Numbered from the stretch's first letter, positions 1-9,263 are shown. The stretch is DNA of 64,000 bases from Bacteroidales bacterium (GCA_017651465.1 JAGCCX010000061.1:1-64000), one strand, 5' to 3'. Notes: a model not told the origin generated them from the sequence alone. Translations and numbers: made by a program.

Positions 1-263
1 ACGCTATGGCCGGCACTCTGGAATCTGGCGACATCGTTATCCAGATTTCACCGGGTGACGGCCTTACAGTTGACCTGCAGAGTTCTGTTTCGGCCCAGTT
101 CGGCCGTCAGATCAAGGCGGTCATTACCGAAACCCTGGAGGGCCTCGGCATTGAAAATGCTTATGTGAAAGCCACGGACAAGGGAGCACTTGACTGCACT
201 ATCCGCGCACGTGTAACTGCGGCGGCTGTCCGCGCAACAGGCAAAGACGTATGGAAAGACTGA
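1..263 (+). CDS. citD: Citrate lyase acyl carrier protein (gamma subunit), 5' end cut by window
   Basis: CitD carries the phosphoribosyl-dephospho-CoA prosthetic group on which citrate lyase forms its acetyl and citryl thioesters. The visible part holds the family's AGTLESGD start region, an SSVxxQFG segment and the DKGALDC motif whose serine/glycine-rich surroundings bear the cofactor. The first in-frame ATG at 6 aligns with the middle of the usual N-terminus (A-M-A-G-T against the family's A-V-A-G-T), so I think the true start lies upstream and the gene is truncated by the window edge, not short. It overlaps citE by 13 bases and heads the visible part of a citrate lyase operon. Confidence 0.9.
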   Translation, partial: AMAGTLESGDIVIQISPGDGLTVDLQSSVSAQFGRQIKAVITETLEGLGIENAYVKATDKGALDCTIRARVTAAAVRATGKDVWKD

Positions 264-1141
264 GGAGAACAATGATGTTCGTTCCCGGTAACAATCCGGG
301 AATGATGGCTGACGCCCACATATACGGTCCCGATTCCATAATGCTTGATCTCGAGGACTCCGTAACGATGGCGGAAAAAGACGCCGCCCGCCTGCTGGTT
401 CATAACGCACTTAAATCGATCGACTTCGGCGGCACCGAAATGGTAGTCCGCATCAATCCCCTCAATACCCCTTACGGGCGCAAGGACGTAGAGGCCGTGG
501 TGAAGGCCGGCGTGGATGTCATCCGTATGCCCAAAACCGAGACGGCCGATGAGGTCCGTGAGCTTGAAGCCGAAATCATTAAGGTTGAAACCGAACTCGG
601 ATGCGTGGGACGTACCCGCATTATGGCCGCTATCGAGAGCGCCCTGGGCATCGTCAACGCCTTCGAGATCGCCAGTGCTTCCAAGCGTATGATGGGCATA
701 GCCCTCGGCGCGGAAGATTATTCGGCAAGCCTCAAGACCCAGCGCACCCCGGGCGGAGCCGAGCTGCTGCTCGCCCGTGAAACTATCGTCGTCGCAGCCC
801 GTGCCGCAGGCATCTCCTGCTTCGATACCGTTTACTCCAACCTCGACGATATGGAGACCTTCCGCAAGGAAGTCGAGCTTATCAGGGACCTTGGATTCGA
901 CGGCAAATCCATTATCAATCCCCGCCAGATCGAGGTCGTGAACGAGGTGTTCACACCTACGCCCAAGGCCATCGAGAAGTCGCTCCGCATCGTAGCCGCC
1001 ATAAAGGAAGCCCAGGCCAAGGGCTCCGGCGTGGTGTCGCTCAACGGCAAGATGGTCGACCGTCCCGTGGTGATCCGCGCCGAACGTACTATAGCGTATG
1101 CAATTGCATCAGGAGTTCTTAGTGAGGAGGAAGCGTTATGA
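251..1141 (+). CDS. citE: Citrate lyase beta subunit (citryl-ACP lyase)
   Basis: This is a 296-residue HpcH/HpaI-type TIM barrel that cleaves citryl-ACP to oxaloacetate and acetyl-ACP. Family motifs visible in order are FVPGNNP near residue 11, LDLEDSV near 38, VRINPLNT near 66, AAIESALG near 125 and ALGAEDY near 155. The length is normal for CitE. The ATG at 251 lies inside the end of citD, and the stop overlaps citF in an ATGA junction, so translation is probably coupled and subunit stoichiometry linked. Confidence 0.96.
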   Translation: MERLRRTMMFVPGNNPGMMADAHIYGPDSIMLDLEDSVTMAEKDAARLLVHNALKSIDFGGTEMVVRINPLNTPYGRKDVEAVVKAGVDVIRMPKTETADEVRELEAEIIKVETELGCVGRTRIMAAIESALGIVNAFEIASASKRMMGIALGAEDYSASLKTQRTPGGAELLLARETIVVAARAAGISCFDTVYSNLDDMETFRKEVELIRDLGFDGKSIINPRQIEVVNEVFTPTPKAIEKSLRIVAAIKEAQAKGSGVVSLNGKMVDRPVVIRAERTIAYAIASGVLSEEEAL

Positions 1142-2559
1142 GAAATTCTAAAGTAGTTACCCTCGAAGAGGCGATTCGCCGTTCCGGTCTTAAAGACGGA
1201 ATGACCATATCTTTCCACCACCACTTACGCGGTGGCGATAAAGTAGTCAACCTGGTAGTGGACAAACTGGCATCTATGGGCTTCAAGGATCTCAAGCTTG
1301 CCGCATCCAGCCTTTCCGACGTCCACGCTCCGCTCATCGAGCACATCAAAGCCGGCGTGATTACAGGCATCTCCACCTCGGGCCTCCGCGGCGAGCTGGC
1401 AAATGCCATCTCCCACGGACTTATGAAGGAACCGGTAGTGTTCCGTTCGCACGGCGGCCGCGGCAGCGCCATCGCAGGCGGCGAGCTCCACATCGACGTG
1501 GCCTTCCTGGGTGCTTCTTCCTGCGACCCTCTCGGCAACGCTTCCGGCTGCCCCCGCTCCGAGAATGCCAAGTCCATCTGCGGCTCGCTGGGCTATGCCC
1601 TTCCCGACGCCGAATATGCCGACCACGTCGTTGTCCTCACCGACGACCTCGTAGCCTACCCCAACGTACCTATGTCTATCAGGGCCAGCAGGGTAGAGTC
1701 GGTCGTAGTGGTGGACAGCGTGGGCGACAGCTCCAAGATATCTTCCGGCGCCATCCGCGACTCCAAGAACCCCCGAGATATCCTGCTTGCCAAACAAGCC
1801 GCCAAGGTTATAATCAACAGCGGTTATTTTGAAGATGGCTTCAGCATCCAGACGGGTACCGGCGGAGCTTCTCTCGCCGTGGTCAAATACCTTCGCGAGA
1901 GTATGATCCAGAAGGGTATCAAGGCTTCCTTCGCCCTGGGCGGAATCACCGCGCATATGGTCAAGCTCCACGAGGAGGGCCTGATAAGCAAGCTTATCGA
2001 CGTTCAGTCTTTCGACAAGGTGGCCGCCGAGTCCATAGCCAAAGACCAGACCCATCAGGAGGTTTCGGCAGTCGATTATGCCAGTGGCCAGCACTCAGGA
2101 TCGGCAGTTCACGCCCTCGATATCGTCATCCTTTCCGCCCTGGAAGTTGACGTTAATTTCAATGTGAATGTGCTCGTGGGCTCCGACGGCGTGATCCGCG
2201 GCGCAGTGGGCGGACATCCCGACACGGCCGAGGACAGCGCCCTGAGCATCATTGTATGCCCTCTGCTGCGTGGCCGCATACCCTGTGTAGTGCCGAAGGT
2301 CACCACCCTCATCACTCCCGGAAAGGGAGTGGATGTGGTAGTGACAGAATACGGCATCGCCGTCAATCCTGCCCGTCCCGAGATTGCCGAACGCCTCTCT
2401 GCCGCCGGCCTCAAGATAGTGGATATCAAGGACCTGGCTGCCAAGGCTAATTCCATCATCGGAACCCCCGACCCTCTGCCGTTCGGCGATAAAGTCGTGG
2501 GTATAGTGATGGACCGTCACGGTGAGGTTCTGGACCGCATCTATAACATAACGGAGTGA
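1138..2559 (+). CDS. citF: Citrate lyase alpha subunit (citrate-ACP transferase)
   Basis: The alpha subunit exchanges the acetyl group on CitD for citrate, making citryl-ACP for CitE. At 473 residues it is a little shorter than enterobacterial CitF (about 510). It keeps the SFHHHLRGGD N-terminal motif, the GASSCDPLGNASG segment, LGGITAHMV and a late TEYGIAVNP motif typical of CoA-transferase-like subunits. The start overlaps citE by four bases (ATGA). The final TGA at 2557-2559 overlaps a GTG start for citX. Confidence 0.96.
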   Translation: MRNSKVVTLEEAIRRSGLKDGMTISFHHHLRGGDKVVNLVVDKLASMGFKDLKLAASSLSDVHAPLIEHIKAGVITGISTSGLRGELANAISHGLMKEPVVFRSHGGRGSAIAGGELHIDVAFLGASSCDPLGNASGCPRSENAKSICGSLGYALPDAEYADHVVVLTDDLVAYPNVPMSIRASRVESVVVVDSVGDSSKISSGAIRDSKNPRDILLAKQAAKVIINSGYFEDGFSIQTGTGGASLAVVKYLRESMIQKGIKASFALGGITAHMVKLHEEGLISKLIDVQSFDKVAAESIAKDQTHQEVSAVDYASGQHSGSAVHALDIVILSALEVDVNFNVNVLVGSDGVIRGAVGGHPDTAEDSALSIIVCPLLRGRIPCVVPKVTTLITPGKGVDVVVTEYGIAVNPARPEIAERLSAAGLKIVDIKDLAAKANSIIGTPDPLPFGDKVVGIVMDRHGEVLDRIYNITE

Positions 2560-3050
2560 TAACGCTGGAACAGCTTCTTCTGAGCCGCGAAGACCGTGCC
2601 CGACACCAACAGGACCTGCTGGGAAAGAATCCCGGCAGGTCCCTTGTGTGTCTGACCGTGCAGCTTCCCGGCTCCCGGAAGCGCAGTCCGGCTTCTCTTA
2701 CGATAGGCAAAGCAGGGGTACAGGCGCTCCGGCAGGCTTTTCCCGGACCAGATCCGGAAGTCCGCGACCTGCCTTCAGGATACGAGGCATATCTGCCCGT
2801 TTCTCTTCCTGCGCCTCAGGCCAAGCTGCTTTGCTGCAATATCGAGGATTCCCATCCACTGGGACGCCTTATGGACATCGATGTCATAACTCCCGAAGGG
2901 CCGCTGGACAGGACTTCAGTGGGCCTGGAGCCGCGCCGGTGTCTCTTGTGCTCCAATCCCGCGCGCTATTGCATTCGCGCCCGGACGCATTCGGTGCAGG
3001 AGCTTCTTGACAGAATTCAACAAATGGTAAGCGCCTATGGACAGCTTTGA
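2556..3050 (+). CDS. citX: Apo-citrate lyase phosphoribosyl-dephospho-CoA transferase
   Basis: CitX transfers the triphosphoribosyl-dephospho-CoA precursor onto apo-CitD. The 164-residue product carries the CitX signature GRLMDIDVI around residue 103 and a C-terminal cysteine/arginine-rich segment ending in RTHS followed by an EL helix. The chosen start is GTG at 2556, overlapping the citF stop in GTGA. No ATG fits upstream, and the N-terminal TLEQLLLSREDRARHQ matches the family. Its stop lies 14 bases into the next gene, which supplies its substrate. Confidence 0.88.
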   Translation: MITLEQLLLSREDRARHQQDLLGKNPGRSLVCLTVQLPGSRKRSPASLTIGKAGVQALRQAFPGPDPEVRDLPSGYEAYLPVSLPAPQAKLLCCNIEDSHPLGRLMDIDVITPEGPLDRTSVGLEPRRCLLCSNPARYCIRARTHSVQELLDRIQQMVSAYGQL

Positions 3051-4815
3051 GATTCCCGATATACAGGAGGTCCCTTTGCAGTCTTCCTTGTTCCGCTCAC
3101 GCGTCCAGGATTTTCTGGAACGGAACGGCCTGTGTATGGAGGCGCTGGATCATTATTATACTATACAAGGTGCTGATGGTAAGATACTTGCCGGCGCAGG
3201 ACTAGCCGGAGACATAATAAAGTGTGTTGCGGTTGACTCCGCTGAACGCGCCTCCGGACTCACGGTGCCGCTTATCTCGAGGGTGGTGTCCGAGGCTGCC
3301 TCACGCGGCCTTACCGCACTCAAGGTCTTTACCAAGCCGGAGTATGAGCAGGTGTTCGAGAGCCTGGGATTCCACACCATCGCGTCGGCTCCTCTGGCCG
3401 TACTGATGGAAAACGGCAGGGAACTGGAAGAGTATTGCGAGCGTCTTCGCAGCTTCAGGACCTACGGTTCCTGCGGCCTTGTGGTTATCAACGCCAACCC
3501 ATTTACCCTTGGACACAAGTACCTGCTGGATACTGCCGCAGCCAGGGTTGACCGGCTGTTCGTGATTCCGGTGGGGGAGGAGGGCCAGCAGTTCAGCTAC
3601 GACGAACGCCGCCGTATGATTTCCAAGGCCGCTCCCGGGGGAGCGGAAGTGCTGGATGCATCCTCATATCAGATTTCCGCTGCCACTTTCCCGAATTACT
3701 TCATCAAGGAATGGAGCGAGATTTCCGAAACTCAGATACGCCTGGACCTGGACCTCTTCGGCCGTCATATTGCTCCGGCGCTCAGAGTGCTGGTACGCTT
3801 TATCGGCAGTGAACCCGAGGACACTCTTACCGCCAGGTATAACGCCCTGATGAGTAAAATCCTCCCGCAGTATGGAGTGAGCGTGATGGAAATACCACGG
3901 CTTGAGACGGATGGCGCTCCGGTGAGCGCTTCGCGTGTTCGCAGCGCCCTGAACGGGGGAAGCTTAAGCAGCGCCGCCGCACTGACGCCCTCTTCGTCGC
4001 ATCCTTTTTTGCTCTCGCAGCTTGCCTACAAAGCAATGCAGACTGAACTGGAAACTCCCCTTAAGCCCGGTCTTGTAGGACCGGATTCAAACGGGGCCCA
4101 CACGGATATGTCTTTAGGGCTGATGCAGAAGGGCTTAAGTGCTATCCGGCCTTTCCTTCCCGGAATGGCTGCAGCGTCTTCCGTACGCTCTCTCACCCGG
4201 CTCGGAATTGATGCCGAGGAGGCTATGCTCGCCGCCACAGGAGGCGTGAATACGCACCGTGGCGCCATCTATGCTCTCGGCATGGCCTTGAACGCTGCCG
4301 GACAGTTGCTGCTCTGTGATTTGCAAGGCTCTGATATCGAGCAGCTTATGCAAACCTACATAGGGCAGATTTCGAGGGAGCAATCTTCCAACTATTTGAT
4401 GGATGAAGAGTTGGATTTCACGCCAGAAAGCGATGCTTCCCGGCAGGAGGAGTCCAACGGCTCGGCGGCGGTGCGCCAGTACGGAGTCAAGGGAGCCAGG
4501 CAGATGGCTATGGACGGCTACGGCATTCTGTTCTCCGACTGGCTTCCGTTCTATCGCAGCCTTTCGTCCGACAAGTGGCGCCTCCAGAAAACCTTGCTCC
4601 GGATCATTTCCACCCTGGATGATACTTGCGTTATTCATCGCGTAGGCTATAAGAGGGCGCAGGAGGTTAAGATCGAGGCTGCCGGAGTGCTGAGCGGTTT
4701 CAGTCCTGAGGCTTTGGAAGATCTTTGCAGCCGCTACGCCTCCGAGAGAATCTCGCCCGGCGGAGCCGCTGATATGCTGGCGCTAACTGTATTTATTGAA
4801 TCTATATTAAATTAA
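3037..4815 (+). CDS. citCG: Fused [citrate (pro-3S)-lyase] ligase and triphosphoribosyl-dephospho-CoA synthase (CitC-CitG)
   Basis: This is a 592-residue two-domain protein. Residues 1 to about 325 are CitC: a GNAT-like N-terminal part, then a nucleotidyltransferase with NPFTLGHKY (histidines of the HxGH-like motif near 160). This part acetylates the CitD cofactor with ATP and acetate. Residues from about 325 to the end are CitG, with GLVGPDSNGAHTDM, the hallmark ATGGVNTHRGAIYALG near 400 and STLDDT near 525; this part makes the cofactor precursor from dephospho-CoA and ATP. CitC and CitG are normally separate (or CitG is fused to CitX), so this pairing is unusual. It is the last citrate lyase gene before the TCA-cycle genes. 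Confidence 0.9.
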   Translation: MDSFEIPDIQEVPLQSSLFRSRVQDFLERNGLCMEALDHYYTIQGADGKILAGAGLAGDIIKCVAVDSAERASGLTVPLISRVVSEAASRGLTALKVFTKPEYEQVFESLGFHTIASAPLAVLMENGRELEEYCERLRSFRTYGSCGLVVINANPFTLGHKYLLDTAAARVDRLFVIPVGEEGQQFSYDERRRMISKAAPGGAEVLDASSYQISAATFPNYFIKEWSEISETQIRLDLDLFGRHIAPALRVLVRFIGSEPEDTLTARYNALMSKILPQYGVSVMEIPRLETDGAPVSASRVRSALNGGSLSSAAALTPSSSHPFLLSQLAYKAMQTELETPLKPGLVGPDSNGAHTDMSLGLMQKGLSAIRPFLPGMAAASSVRSLTRLGIDAEEAMLAATGGVNTHRGAIYALGMALNAAGQLLLCDLQGSDIEQLMQTYIGQISREQSSNYLMDEELDFTPESDASRQEESNGSAAVRQYGVKGARQMAMDGYGILFSDWLPFYRSLSSDKWRLQKTLLRIISTLDDTCVIHRVGYKRAQEVKIEAAGVLSGFSPEALEDLCSRYASERISPGGAADMLALTVFIESILN

Positions 4816-4843
4816 TACTTCAATTATAAAACTACAAACATTT

Positions 4844-7084
4844 ATGGTAGAGTTAATTAATCAGGGTGTTTATCTCTTGGACGGAAAGACTGTCGTCTCC
4901 GATCCCTCCGGCCTTCCTTCTGCTGACGAGGCCAGAGAGAACACTATCGCCTATGGTATTCTCCGCGCTCACGACAAAGACGGCGGAAAAGGTAAGAAGA
5001 TGCGCATCCTCTTTGATGCGATGGCATCTCACGACATTACTTATGTCGGTATTATCCAGACCGCCCGCGCCAGCGGACTCGAGAAGTTCCCCATTCCCTA
5101 TGCAATGACCAACTGCCACAACTCCCTGTGTGCTGTTGGCGGTACCATCAACGAAGATGACCACGTGTTCGGTCTGTCTGCTGCCAAGAAGTACGGCGGT
5201 ATATATGTGCCTGCCAACCAGGCTGTTATCCACCAGTATGTACGTGAAGAGCTGGCTGGCTGCGGCAAGATGGTGCTTGGTTCCGACTCCCACACGCGTT
5301 ACGGATCTCTGGGTTGTATGGGCGTCGGCGAGGGTGGCGGCGAGCTTGTCAAGCAGCTGCTCCGCAATACCTGGGACATTAATGCTCCCGAGGTGGTCCT
5401 CGTTTGGCTCGACGGCAAGCCCCGTCACGGCATAGGACCTCACGACGTGGCTATCTCGCTGGTCAAGGCCGTGTTCGAGAGCGGATTTGTCAAGAACAAG
5501 GTGCTCGAATTCGCGGGCCCCGGAGTAAAGGAACTTCCCATAGACTTCCGCAACGGCATCGATGTTATGACCACCGAAACCACCTGCCTGAGCTCTATCT
5601 GGATTACCGACGAGACCGTGCGGGAGCACTACCGCACCCACGGCCGCGAGGCTGAGTACCGCAAGCTCGAGCCCGGCAAGGTGACCTGGTACGACAGTAT
5701 GATACATATCGACCTCTCCAGCCAGGAGAGTATGATCGCCCTTCCGTTCCATCCCTCCCACGCGGTCACTATCCACGAGCTTCAGGCCGATCCCGTGGGT
5801 ATCCTCAAGGGTATAGAGGATGATGCCCGCAAGCGCTTCGGCGACAAGATCCAGGTGGATCTCGTATCCAAGGTCAAGGACGGCAAACTCGTTGCCGACC
5901 AGGCACTTATTGCCGGCTGCTCCGGCGGTACCTACGACAATCTCGCAGCCGCCGCAAGCATTATGAAGGGCAAATCCATAGGCAACGACTACTTTACTAT
6001 GAGTTGCTATCCGCAGTCGACACCTGTGTACCTTGCCACCACCCGCAACCATATTGCCGAGGAGCTTCTTGAGGCTGGAGCAGTCATCAAGCCCGCTTTC
6101 TGCGGTCCTTGTTTCGGCGCCGGTGACGTGCCGGCCAACAATGGTTTCTCCATCCGCCACACCACCCGCAATTTCCCCAACCGAGAGGGTTCCAAGCCCG
6201 GTGCAGGGCAGATTTCGCTGGTAGCCCTGATGGATGCCCGTTCCATCGCGGCAACCGCTGCCAACGGAGGCGTGATTACCGCCGCCACCGACATAGAGTA
6301 CGAAGATACCCACAAGCGTTACGAGTTCGACGACCGTATCTACAAGAGCCGCGTTTATTACGGATTCGGCAAGGCCGACCTCAGCCTCGACCTTCGTTAC
6401 GGTCCCAACATCAAGGACTGGCCTACTATGTATCCTATGGAGGAGAATATGCTGCTCGAGCTGGCCGCTGTCATTCACGACCCCGTGACCACCACCGACG
6501 AACTCATTCCTTCCGGAGAGACTTCCAGCTACCGTTCCAATCCTCTCAAGCTCAGTGAGTTCGCACTCAGCCGCCGCTGCCCGGAGTATGTGGGCCTGTC
6601 CAAGAACATCCAGGATCAGGACCTCGAGCGCCGCGCCGGGCAGGTGAGCATCCATGTCGCCAAGGCCCTCGAGGCCGTGGGCGCTTCCGCCGGGAATACT
6701 TCCTACGGCTCCTGCGTCTTCGCCAACAAGCCTGGTGACGGAAGCGCCCGCGAGCAGGCTGCTTCCTGCCAGAAGGTGCTCGGCGGCGATGCCAACATCT
6801 GCTACGAGTACGCCACCAAGCGCTACCGCTCCAACTGCATCAACTGGGGCATCCTTCCGTTCACGATCGCGCCGGAGACCGAGTTCAACTATGAGGTCGG
6901 CGACTGCGTGTTCGTGCCCGGCATCCGCCAGGCCATCCTTTCCGGCGCTGAGGAAATCGACGCCCAGGTAATCACGAAGAGTGGTGTGAAGCCCATCCAC
7001 CTCTTCTTCCAGAACCTCACCGCCGACGAACGCCAGATCCTGGCCGACGGCTGCTTGATGAATTACTATAAAAACCGCAAATAA
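4844..7084 (+). CDS. Aconitate hydratase / aconitase-family hydratase (YbhJ-like subfamily)
   Basis: The 746-residue protein is an aconitase-superfamily [4Fe-4S] hydratase. The three cluster cysteines are visible at about Cys359 and Cys420-x-x-Cys423, the spacing of true aconitases. GSDSHTRYG near residue 147 is the conserved DSHT region. The N-terminal half (SHDITYVGIIQTARASG, TNCHNSLCAVGGTINEDD) resembles, from memory, the E. coli YbhJ group of 'putative hydratases' more than AcnA, AcnB or the mitochondrial type. Position after citrate lyase and one base before icd argues for citrate/isocitrate as substrate. It starts 28 bases after citCG with no promoter seen, so it probably belongs to the same transcript. 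Confidence 0.88.
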   Translation: MVELINQGVYLLDGKTVVSDPSGLPSADEARENTIAYGILRAHDKDGGKGKKMRILFDAMASHDITYVGIIQTARASGLEKFPIPYAMTNCHNSLCAVGGTINEDDHVFGLSAAKKYGGIYVPANQAVIHQYVREELAGCGKMVLGSDSHTRYGSLGCMGVGEGGGELVKQLLRNTWDINAPEVVLVWLDGKPRHGIGPHDVAISLVKAVFESGFVKNKVLEFAGPGVKELPIDFRNGIDVMTTETTCLSSIWITDETVREHYRTHGREAEYRKLEPGKVTWYDSMIHIDLSSQESMIALPFHPSHAVTIHELQADPVGILKGIEDDARKRFGDKIQVDLVSKVKDGKLVADQALIAGCSGGTYDNLAAAASIMKGKSIGNDYFTMSCYPQSTPVYLATTRNHIAEELLEAGAVIKPAFCGPCFGAGDVPANNGFSIRHTTRNFPNREGSKPGAGQISLVALMDARSIAATAANGGVITAATDIEYEDTHKRYEFDDRIYKSRVYYGFGKADLSLDLRYGPNIKDWPTMYPMEENMLLELAAVIHDPVTTTDELIPSGETSSYRSNPLKLSEFALSRRCPEYVGLSKNIQDQDLERRAGQVSIHVAKALEAVGASAGNTSYGSCVFANKPGDGSAREQAASCQKVLGGDANICYEYATKRYRSNCINWGILPFTIAPETEFNYEVGDCVFVPGIRQAILSGAEEIDAQVITKSGVKPIHLFFQNLTADERQILADGCLMNYYKNRK

Positions 7085-8295
7085 TGGAAAAAATTAAAAT
7101 GACCACTCCCATCGTCGAAATGGACGGCGATGAGATGACTAGGATCCTTTGGAAGATGATCAAGGATGAACTCATCCTTCCTTTCGTCGATCTTAAGACT
7201 GAGTATTACGACCTGGGCCTTCCCAACCGCGACAAGACTGAAGACCAGGTCACCGTCGATGCCGCTCTTGCCACCAAGCGTCTGGGCGTCGGAGTGAAAT
7301 GCGCCACCATCACTCCCAATGCACAGCGTATGACCGAGTACAACCTGCACCAGATGTGGAAGAGCCCCAACGGCACCATACGTTCCACCCTGGACGGAAC
7401 GGTGTTCCGTACTCCCATCACCATCCCCAGCATCCACCCGGCAGTGAAGTTCTGGCAGAAGCCCATCACCATTGCCCGTCACGCCTACGGCGACGTTTAC
7501 AAGAGCGTGGATATCGTGACCGATGAGCCCGGTGTGGCCAAGCTCATATTCGAAGGCGAGAGCGGAAAGCGGGAAGAGGTTATCGTTCAGCAGATGAAGG
7601 GCCCCGGCGTGCTTCAGGGAATGCACAACACCGATAAGTCGATACGCAGCTTCGCGCACGCCTGCTTCCAGTATGCACTCAGCCTCAAGCAGGATATCTG
7701 GTTTGCTACCAAGGACACCATAGCCAAGAAGTACGACGGTCGTTTCAAGGCAATCTTCGAGGAAGTGTTCCAGGAGTACAAGGATCGCTTCGAGGAGGCC
7801 GGCATCAAGTATTTCTACACCCTTATCGACGATGCCGTGGCACGTGTGATGCGCAGCGAAGGCGGCTTCATCTGGGCCTGCAAGAACTATGACGGCGATG
7901 TGATGTCCGATATGGTATCTACCGCTTTCGGATCGCTTGCAATGATGACATCCGTGCTGGTGAGCCCCGACGGCAAATACGAGTACGAGGCCGCCCACGG
8001 CACCGTTACCCGTCACTATTACAAGTACCTGCAGGGAGAAGAGACGTCCACCAACCCCATCGCCACCATCTTTGCGTGGAGCGGCGCATTCCGCAAGAGG
8101 GGCGAGATGGACAATCTGCCCGAACTTGTAAAATATGCCGACCAGCTTGAGGGAGCCTGCTTCGACACCCTTAACGAGGGCTATGCAACCAAGGACCTCG
8201 TGAACCTTATGGAGGGTATCACGCCCAAGATGCTTACCTCCGCCCAGTTCCTCGCGGCTATTCGCGAGAGGCTCGAGAAGAGGCTGGACGCTTAA
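7084..8295 (+). CDS. icd: NADP-dependent isocitrate dehydrogenase (eukaryote-like type)
   Basis: Icd oxidatively decarboxylates isocitrate to 2-oxoglutarate with NADP. The 403-residue protein has the N-terminal VEMDGDEMTRI, CATITPN near residue 77, the substrate motif SPNGTIRS near 95 and a late AAHGTVTRHY. These are features of the homodimeric eukaryotic IDH1/2-like subfamily, not E. coli Icd. The ATG shares its first base with the stop of the aconitase-family gene (TAATG junction), so the two are probably translationally coupled. It ends the operon: the next gene is convergent after 18 bases. Confidence 0.96.
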   Translation: MEKIKMTTPIVEMDGDEMTRILWKMIKDELILPFVDLKTEYYDLGLPNRDKTEDQVTVDAALATKRLGVGVKCATITPNAQRMTEYNLHQMWKSPNGTIRSTLDGTVFRTPITIPSIHPAVKFWQKPITIARHAYGDVYKSVDIVTDEPGVAKLIFEGESGKREEVIVQQMKGPGVLQGMHNTDKSIRSFAHACFQYALSLKQDIWFATKDTIAKKYDGRFKAIFEEVFQEYKDRFEEAGIKYFYTLIDDAVARVMRSEGGFIWACKNYDGDVMSDMVSTAFGSLAMMTSVLVSPDGKYEYEAAHGTVTRHYYKYLQGEETSTNPIATIFAWSGAFRKRGEMDNLPELVKYADQLEGACFDTLNEGYATKDLVNLMEGITPKMLTSAQFLAAIRERLEKRLDA

Positions 8296-8313
8296 GAGTA
8301 CTGTACGCTGGTT

Positions 8314-9240
8314 CTACCAGCCTTTGCGAATGTTGTCCGCCATCGCCTCTGCAAGGCGTTGGCGGGCTTCTTTACTGTACCAGGCTATGTGGGGAGTGAG
8401 GAGCAGGCGCTGCGGATATTTGCACCTAAGGTAGGGATGGTCGAGGGTGAGGGGCTCGCGGACATATACGTCTATGCCTGCGCCGGCGATGACCTGCTCG
8501 TCGATTGCCTTTACCAGGTCTGCCTCCACGACTATCCCTCCGCGGCCGGTGTTGACGATGAATGCTGTCGGTTTCATCTTGCAGAGGCCCCGGTAATCGA
8601 TAAGGCCGGCGGTGCGCTCGTTATATGGGGCGTGGATGCTGATGACATCCGAGAGGCTCAACAGCTCGTCAAGACTCACGGAAGGGTATTCTTTGCAGTG
8701 CGATGTGCCCGAGGTAGAGAAGTAGATGACCCTCATACCGAAGGCGCAGGCTATGGAGGCTACCTTTTTGCCTATGGCGCCCATTCCAACAATACCCATG
8801 GTCTTTCCGGCAAGCTCCGTGTAAGGATGAGCGGCATCGACGTGGATGCTTCCGGCGCTGTATTCTCCGCTGCGGATGTATTCATCGTAGTGGAACGCCA
8901 TCCCGGCCAGATTCAGAATATGCATCCAGGCAGTCTGAGCTACGGAATCGGTGGAGTAAGCGGCAACGTTGCGCACTGCCACTCCACACTCGCGGCACAA
9001 ATCGACATCTATGTTGTTGATGCCCGTTCCGGCCTCGCAGATCAGCTTCAGCTTTGGAGCGGCATCAAGAAACTCTTTGTTTACGATTATTTTGTTGAGC
9101 AGGGCGACGTCGGCATCAGCGACTCTTTCGCGGGCCTGCTCAGGGGTGGAAGATGGATAACACACAAAATCGCCCTGGGCGGCAATCCCGGACATATCGG
9201 CATCGCCCATAGTGGCAGCATCAAGGAATACTATTTTCAT
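8314..9240 (-). CDS. D-isomer 2-hydroxyacid dehydrogenase, NAD-dependent
   Basis: A 308-residue cytosolic oxidoreductase of the D-2-hydroxyacid dehydrogenase family (glycerate, lactate or related acids). The NAD-binding GMGAIG lies near residues 152-157. The catalytic triad is placed at about Arg233 (NTGRG), Glu262 (YVREP) and His284 (TPHIAW). I start at ATG 9240 (MKIVFLD). An in-frame TTG at 9264 is part of the promoter -7 box and cannot be the start. The exact substrate cannot be told from sequence. It is monocistronic and convergent with icd. Confidence 0.9.
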   Translation of the reverse strand: MKIVFLDAATMGDADMSGIAAQGDFVCYPSSTPEQARERVADADVALLNKIIVNKEFLDAAPKLKLICEAGTGINNIDVDLCRECGVAVRNVAAYSTDSVAQTAWMHILNLAGMAFHYDEYIRSGEYSAGSIHVDAAHPYTELAGKTMGIVGMGAIGKKVASIACAFGMRVIYFSTSGTSHCKEYPSVSLDELLSLSDVISIHAPYNERTAGLIDYRGLCKMKPTAFIVNTGRGGIVVEADLVKAIDEQVIAGAGIDVYVREPLTLDHPYLRCKYPQRLLLTPHIAWYSKEARQRLAEAMADNIRKGW

Positions 9241-9263
9241 TGTTCGAATAATCTTTGAGTACA

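Noticed and set aside
4853..7000. Very long open frame (about 715 codons) antisense to the aconitase-family gene
   Set aside because: It mirrors the codon bias of the sense gene, has no promoter or family motif, and the sense protein is a clear aconitase relative.
8307..8321. 6-bp hairpin GCTGGT/ACCAGC between icd and the 2-hydroxyacid dehydrogenase as a bidirectional terminator
   Set aside because: The stem is short, the loop is three bases containing the stop codon, and no T-tract follows on either strand.
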